Source of the DNA: Bacteroidales bacterium
GTDB taxonomy: Bacteria > Bacteroidota > Bacteroidia > Bacteroidales > Muribaculaceae
Direction of reading: 5' to 3'
DNA length: 17,612 nt
NCBI GenBank assembly: GCA_900766975.1
Contig: CAAFXO010000030.1
Location: 1 to 17,612, forward strand
Shown: positions 14,896-17,612 of the stretch, one piece after another
Layout: each line of letters opens with the position of its first letter
Position numbering within the stretch: the stretch's first letter is position 1
Translations under genes and position numbers: made by a program
Notes under the pieces: generated by a model
Told to the model about the DNA's origin: nothing
The model's input: the letters and a program-made list of their open reading frames with translations, nothing else
Database searches by the model: none

Positions 14896-16458
14896 ATGGC
14901 AGGAAAGACAAAAGAAATGAGCAAGATCAAGCAACTACTTCTCCTTAAGAAGGAGGGAGTCTCCAACCGCAAGGCAGCCGCAATAGTCGGCATCAACAAG
15001 GAGACCGTGAACAACTACGTAAGGAAGGCTCTTGCCGATGAGCTCGGCATAGGAGGTCTTCTCAAACTCGATGACCCCGTGCTTGAGCATCGTCTCAAGG
15101 GCGGCAATGCGGCATATTCCGACAGGCGTTTTGAGGTGTTCAAGGCACTGCTTCCCTATCTCCAGGAGGAAATGAAGTGCAAGCACGTCACGTTGAAACT
15201 CCTGTGGGAGGAATACGTACAAGAGCATCCGGATGACCACTACAGTCTCACACAGTTCCGTTTCCACTACAATCAGAATACGGAGGCTAAGAAGGAATCA
15301 CCCTCGACCATACTTGCCGATATGCGCACCGGTGGCGAGAAGCTTTTCCTTGACTTTACCGGCGACACGATGGGATATATCGACATGGAGACCGGCGAGA
15401 TGATACAGTGCCAGGCTTTTGTTGCAACTCTGCCTGCAAGCGACTACGGCTATCTGCTCTTTGTCCCCTCTCAGCGCACAGAGGACTTCGTGTATGCCAT
15501 CACGCAATGCCTGAAGCACTTGGGAGGTGTGCCGAAGATGCTCGTGCCGGACAACCTGAAGGCTGCCGTCATCAAGACGGACAGGTACGAGCCGTCACTC
15601 AACAGGGTGCTGGAGGACATGGGCAACCACTATGGCACCGTGGTGGTACCGGCACGTCCCATCCATCCCAAGGACAAGTCCAACGTGGAGGGCAACGTAA
15701 GGCTCGTCTACATGCGTGTCTTCGCAGAACTCCGCAACGAGACCTTCTACTCCATAGACGAACTGAATGCAGCAGCCGCAGAGAAGATGCGCAAGCACAA
15801 CCAAAAGCGCATGCAGAAGAATCCGTACACCCGGGAGGAACGCTTCCTTGCCATAGACAGACCCAACCTCAAGCCTCTACCGGAAGCAGACTTTGAGATA
15901 GTCTCATACACGGACTTGAAGGTGTCCTCCAACTGCTGTATCTATCTCGGACGCGACCAGCACTACTATACCGTACCCTATCAGCACATCTCAAAAACAG
16001 CCCATGTAGCCTATACACGCTCACTCGTGAAAATCTATGTGGACGGAGAACTCGTTGCAACACATGCAAGGGATTACAGCAAGGGCAGGTACACCATCGT
16101 GGAGGAGCATCTGGCAAGCAAGTCGAGTGAATACAGAGGCCTGAGCGCAGGCAAGTACATAGAGCGTGCGCAGAAAGCGTCCAAGGAACTTGCAGAGGTG
16201 ATGACGCATATCTTCTACGACTCCAGCATGCCTGCGGAAACGCATTACCGCACGTGTGACGGTCTGCTCAACCTGCAGAGAAGCAGCGATCCGCTCATCT
16301 TCCGTACAGCATGCGAGACTGCCCTGAGGTATGGACGTTACAGCTACAGGTTTATACGCTCCCTCGTGGAAAGCAAGTGTGCTGGAGTAGTGCAGACGGA
16401 GAGTCTCTTGTCTCCTCCCGAGCATGACAACATACGAGGACGCGACCAGTTTAGATAA
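14896..16458 (+). CDS. istA: IS21-family transposase IstA (DDE integrase)
   Basis: A 520-residue transposase of normal IstA length. An N-terminal HTH (SNRKAAAIVGINKETVNNYV, residues 23-42) binds the terminal repeats. The RNase-H-like DDE core has Asp153 (FLDFTGD), Asp219 (LVPDNLKAAV) and Glu265 (SNVEGNVR), all present. A C-terminal beta-barrel-like region follows (YYTVPYQHI, VKIYVDGELVATH). IstA cuts and joins the element ends; target choice depends on IstB. The frame is intact. GC content is higher than in the surrounding cas genes, consistent with an incoming element. istB follows after 47 bp, whereas in many IS21 elements the two genes abut or overlap. Confidence 0.95.
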   Translation: MAGKTKEMSKIKQLLLLKKEGVSNRKAAAIVGINKETVNNYVRKALADELGIGGLLKLDDPVLEHRLKGGNAAYSDRRFEVFKALLPYLQEEMKCKHVTLKLLWEEYVQEHPDDHYSLTQFRFHYNQNTEAKKESPSTILADMRTGGEKLFLDFTGDTMGYIDMETGEMIQCQAFVATLPASDYGYLLFVPSQRTEDFVYAITQCLKHLGGVPKMLVPDNLKAAVIKTDRYEPSLNRVLEDMGNHYGTVVVPARPIHPKDKSNVEGNVRLVYMRVFAELRNETFYSIDELNAAAAEKMRKHNQKRMQKNPYTREERFLAIDRPNLKPLPEADFEIVSYTDLKVSSNCCIYLGRDQHYYTVPYQHISKTAHVAYTRSLVKIYVDGELVATHARDYSKGRYTIVEEHLASKSSEYRGLSAGKYIERAQKASKELAEVMTHIFYDSSMPAETHYRTCDGLLNLQRSSDPLIFRTACETALRYGRYSYRFIRSLVESKCAGVVQTESLLSPPEHDNIRGRDQFR

Positions 16459-16505
16459 CAGAGTTTAATCACATATACATCAACCCACCCAAAACAACAA
16501 ACATA

Positions 16506-17261
16506 ATGGACGAAATCTCAAACGCCCTGAAAAGTCTGAAGATGCCCGGAATGGCGCATTATTGGACTACCATGCAGGAAACGCGTCAGCACGACTCGTT
16601 CTCCTTGAAAGATGGCCTGCAACTGCTTATACAGGCCGAGTTGGACAACCGCACTACAAGCCGGAACTCGCGTCTGGTGAAGAAAGCCCGCTTCCGCTAT
16701 CAGGCCTCTATCGGCGAGGTCATCTACGACAGCAAACGCGGAGTGGACAAGCAGAAGGTGCTCAACCTCGCCACATGCGACTATGTGCGCAAGGGAGTAT
16801 CTGTGCTCATCACAGGAGCGGCAGGAACAGGCAAGAGTTGGCTCGGTACTGCTCTGGGGCACCAAGCCTGCATGAACGGACTCAAGGTGGCATACTACAA
16901 TGTCTACCGTCTCTTTGAGGAGATAGCACTTGCGCGCATCTCCAGTACCCTGCACCGGTTCTTTGCCAAGCTCGCACAGACTGACCTGCTCATCCTGGAT
17001 GACTTCGGCATGAAGGTACTCGATGGTCAGCAGCTGCTTGACTTTATGGAAATCATAGAGGACAGGCACGGCCAGAAAGCCACAATCATCATCTCCCAGT
17101 TACCGGTAGCCGACTGGTACGATGTGATGAAGGGAAACACTACGGCCGCTGATGCCATCCTCGACCGTTTGGTGCACACAAGTGTGCGCTTCGAGCTAAA
17201 AGGAACCTCTCTACGGCAGAAAAAAGTATCAAATCAAACTGAAAACAAAGAAAATGACTAA
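16506..17261 (+). CDS. istB: IS21-family helper ATPase IstB
   Basis: A 251-residue AAA+ ATPase of normal IstB length. An N-terminal helical domain (LKSLKMPGMAHYW) precedes Walker A GAAGTGKS (104-111) and Walker B LLILDDFG (161-168); TIIISQLP (193-200) carries the sensor-1 region, and LDRLVHTSVRFELKG holds the arginine-finger-like residues. IstB oligomerises on target DNA and recruits IstA. The ATG at 16506 gives the canonical N-terminus; the upstream 47 bp are A-rich. The final ~15 residues are polar and uninformative. It ends 35 bp before the right-end inverted palindromic repeat. Confidence 0.95.
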   Translation: MDEISNALKSLKMPGMAHYWTTMQETRQHDSFSLKDGLQLLIQAELDNRTTSRNSRLVKKARFRYQASIGEVIYDSKRGVDKQKVLNLATCDYVRKGVSVLITGAAGTGKSWLGTALGHQACMNGLKVAYYNVYRLFEEIALARISSTLHRFFAKLAQTDLLILDDFGMKVLDGQQLLDFMEIIEDRHGQKATIIISQLPVADWYDVMKGNTTAADAILDRLVHTSVRFELKGTSLRQKKVSNQTENKEND

Positions 17262-17296
17262 TTTTGCATCGCCATTAGGGTAAAGAGCATGAAAAG

Positions 17297-17316
17297 TGAA
17301 CGGATATCCCCGTTTT
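17297..17316 (-). repeat. Inverted subterminal repeat at the IS21 right end
   Basis: TGAACGGATATCCCCGTTTT is the reverse-complement relative of the left-end subterminal repeat. Only one such copy is seen on this side, next to the terminal repeat. Confidence 0.8.
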
Positions 17317-17318
17317 GG

Positions 17319-17345
17319 GTGGGTGGATATCATCCGTTTTCAGCA
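17319..17345 (-). repeat. IS21 right terminal inverted repeat
   Basis: It reads GTGGGTGGAT...CCGTTTTCAGCA and pairs with 14499-14525 at 22 of 27 positions, ending in CA. Confidence 0.85.
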
Positions 17346-17351
17346 ATTGTC
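17346..17351 (+). repeat. Right target-site duplication of the IS21 element
   Basis: ATTGTC, identical to 14493-14498 and directly adjoining the CA end of the element. Confidence 0.85.
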
Positions 17352-17471
17352 AAAGCATTTGCCATTAGCGATGCATACTTGTAACCAATAAGGGTACTAA
17401 ATCAATCTAAAAAATTCCACACATTACTATTTGAAATAAGCATAATTATCTGTATCTTTGCAAAAAATAGA
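17352..17471 (+). promoter_or_regulatory. CRISPR leader remnant with array promoter
   Basis: AT-rich, non-coding sequence between the IS21 element and the first repeat. TTTG (17430-17433), a 19-bp spacer and TATCTTTG (17453-17460) form a near-ideal Bacteroidales promoter; the expected start, about 7 bp after the -7 box, is near 17467, a few bases before the first repeat. This would give pre-crRNA with almost no leader RNA. The leader originally continued on the left into 14445-14498. Confidence 0.75.
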
Positions 17472-17612
17472 GGCTAATACGTCTCTTTAATTTCTACTAT
17501 TGTAGATTTGAGGAGTTTGATTGCCAAATGGACAAAGGCTAATACGTCTCTTTAATTTCTACTATTGTAGATTTGCTCCAAAATCGTGACTCTTTTCAAT
17601 GGCTAATACGTC
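17472..17612 (+). CRISPR. Type V-A CRISPR array, first two spacers, continues past the window
   Basis: The 36-bp direct repeat begins GGCTAATACGTCTCTTTAA and ends with AATTTCTACTATTGTAGAT, whose TCTAC/GTAGA stem with TATT loop is the conserved Cas12a crRNA handle. Copies are at 17472-17507 and 17537-17572, identical to each other, and a third starts at 17601 and is cut by the window end after 12 bases. The spacers are 17508-17536 (29 bp) and 17573-17600 (28 bp). Orientation, with the handle 3' in each repeat on the plus strand, agrees with cas gene direction and with the promoter upstream. Both spacers begin TTG, so the repeat could be counted as up to 39 bp; 36 bp is the family norm. Confidence 0.97.

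Larger units (their letters stand above)
14499..17345 (+). mobile_element. Complete IS21-family insertion sequence in the CRISPR leader
   Basis: A 2847-bp element with istA and istB in the same direction as the cas genes. Its ends start TGGCGAAAACGG (left) and finish CCGTTTTCAGCA (right), with 22 of 27 terminal positions forming an inverted repeat, the TG...CA termini expected of IS21. A perfect 6-bp target duplication, ATTGTC, flanks it, within the 4-8 bp usual for the family. Subterminal palindromic repeats are present at both ends. Both genes are intact, and the TSD is unmutated, so the insertion appears recent. It splits the original cas2-array intergenic region into 54 bp (left, including the TSD) and 126 bp (right, including the TSD, up to the first repeat). 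Confidence 0.92.

Noticed and set aside
15408..15896. 162-codon open frame in another frame within istA
   Set aside because: It overlaps the catalytic DDE core of istA, is Arg/Gln/His-rich and has no recognisable domain.
14499..17345. CRISPR-associated transposon (IstB resembling TnsC next to a Cas12 gene)
   Set aside because: The element is a self-contained IS21 with its own ends and TSD, excludes the cas genes, and the Cas12a keeps its nuclease residues; no TniQ or Tn7-like gene is present.
1..17612. tRNA, rRNA or riboswitch genes
   Set aside because: No cloverleaf, rRNA-like segment or known riboswitch core was recognised on either strand; a covariance-model search would be needed to exclude weak ones.

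Overview
The window looks like a chromosomal segment of a Bacteroidales bacterium, probably close to Porphyromonas or a related oral/gut lineage. Four things point there: a fimbrillin (FimA/Mfa1-type) lipoprotein locus, promoters of the Bacteroidales form TTTG-N19/20-TAnnTTTG, the close resemblance (from memory, not from a search) of the Cas12a to Porphyromonas and oral Bacteroidetes orthologues, and an IS21 element of Bacteroidales style. I cannot name the species.

Region 1 (1-4050, + strand) is a fimbrial locus: a 5'-truncated DUF3575 gene, a DUF5119 lipoprotein, and two tandem fimbrillin lipoproteins, closed by a strong terminator at 4010-4050. Region 2 (4051-5733) holds minus-strand genes: an SDR oxidoreductase with its own terminator, then a small gene coupled to a decapitated zeta/COG4185-type kinase, cut off exactly at a tandem 14-bp repeat. 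A repeat-rich intergenic stretch follows. Region 3 (5734-7715, + strand) is a umuD-umuC pair for mutagenic translesion synthesis. The UmuD carries an unusual basic, possibly DNA-binding, N-terminus, and a palindrome overlaps its promoter.

Region 4 (7733-17612, + strand) is the main feature: a complete type V-A CRISPR-Cas locus. The order is HTH-ImmA/IrrE regulator, cas12a, cas4, cas1, cas2, IS21 element (istA, istB), then leader and CRISPR array, which runs off the right edge. The regulator and the four cas genes are separated by 4 bp or overlap, so they form one transcription unit. Its only visible promoter lies inside an inverted repeat (GTTGACA...TGTCAAC) next to the regulator gene, which suggests the regulator controls its own synthesis and that of the whole CRISPR system.

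Cas12a keeps its RuvC triad, nuclease arginine and crRNA-processing residues. Cas4, Cas1 and Cas2 keep their motifs. The locus therefore looks functional. A 2847-bp IS21-family element, bounded by TG...CA ends and a perfect 6-bp target duplication (ATTGTC), has jumped into the leader between cas2 and the array. It left the array-proximal 126 bp intact, including a near-ideal promoter whose predicted start falls beside the first repeat. crRNA production should therefore survive, while cas genes and array are now physically uncoupled.
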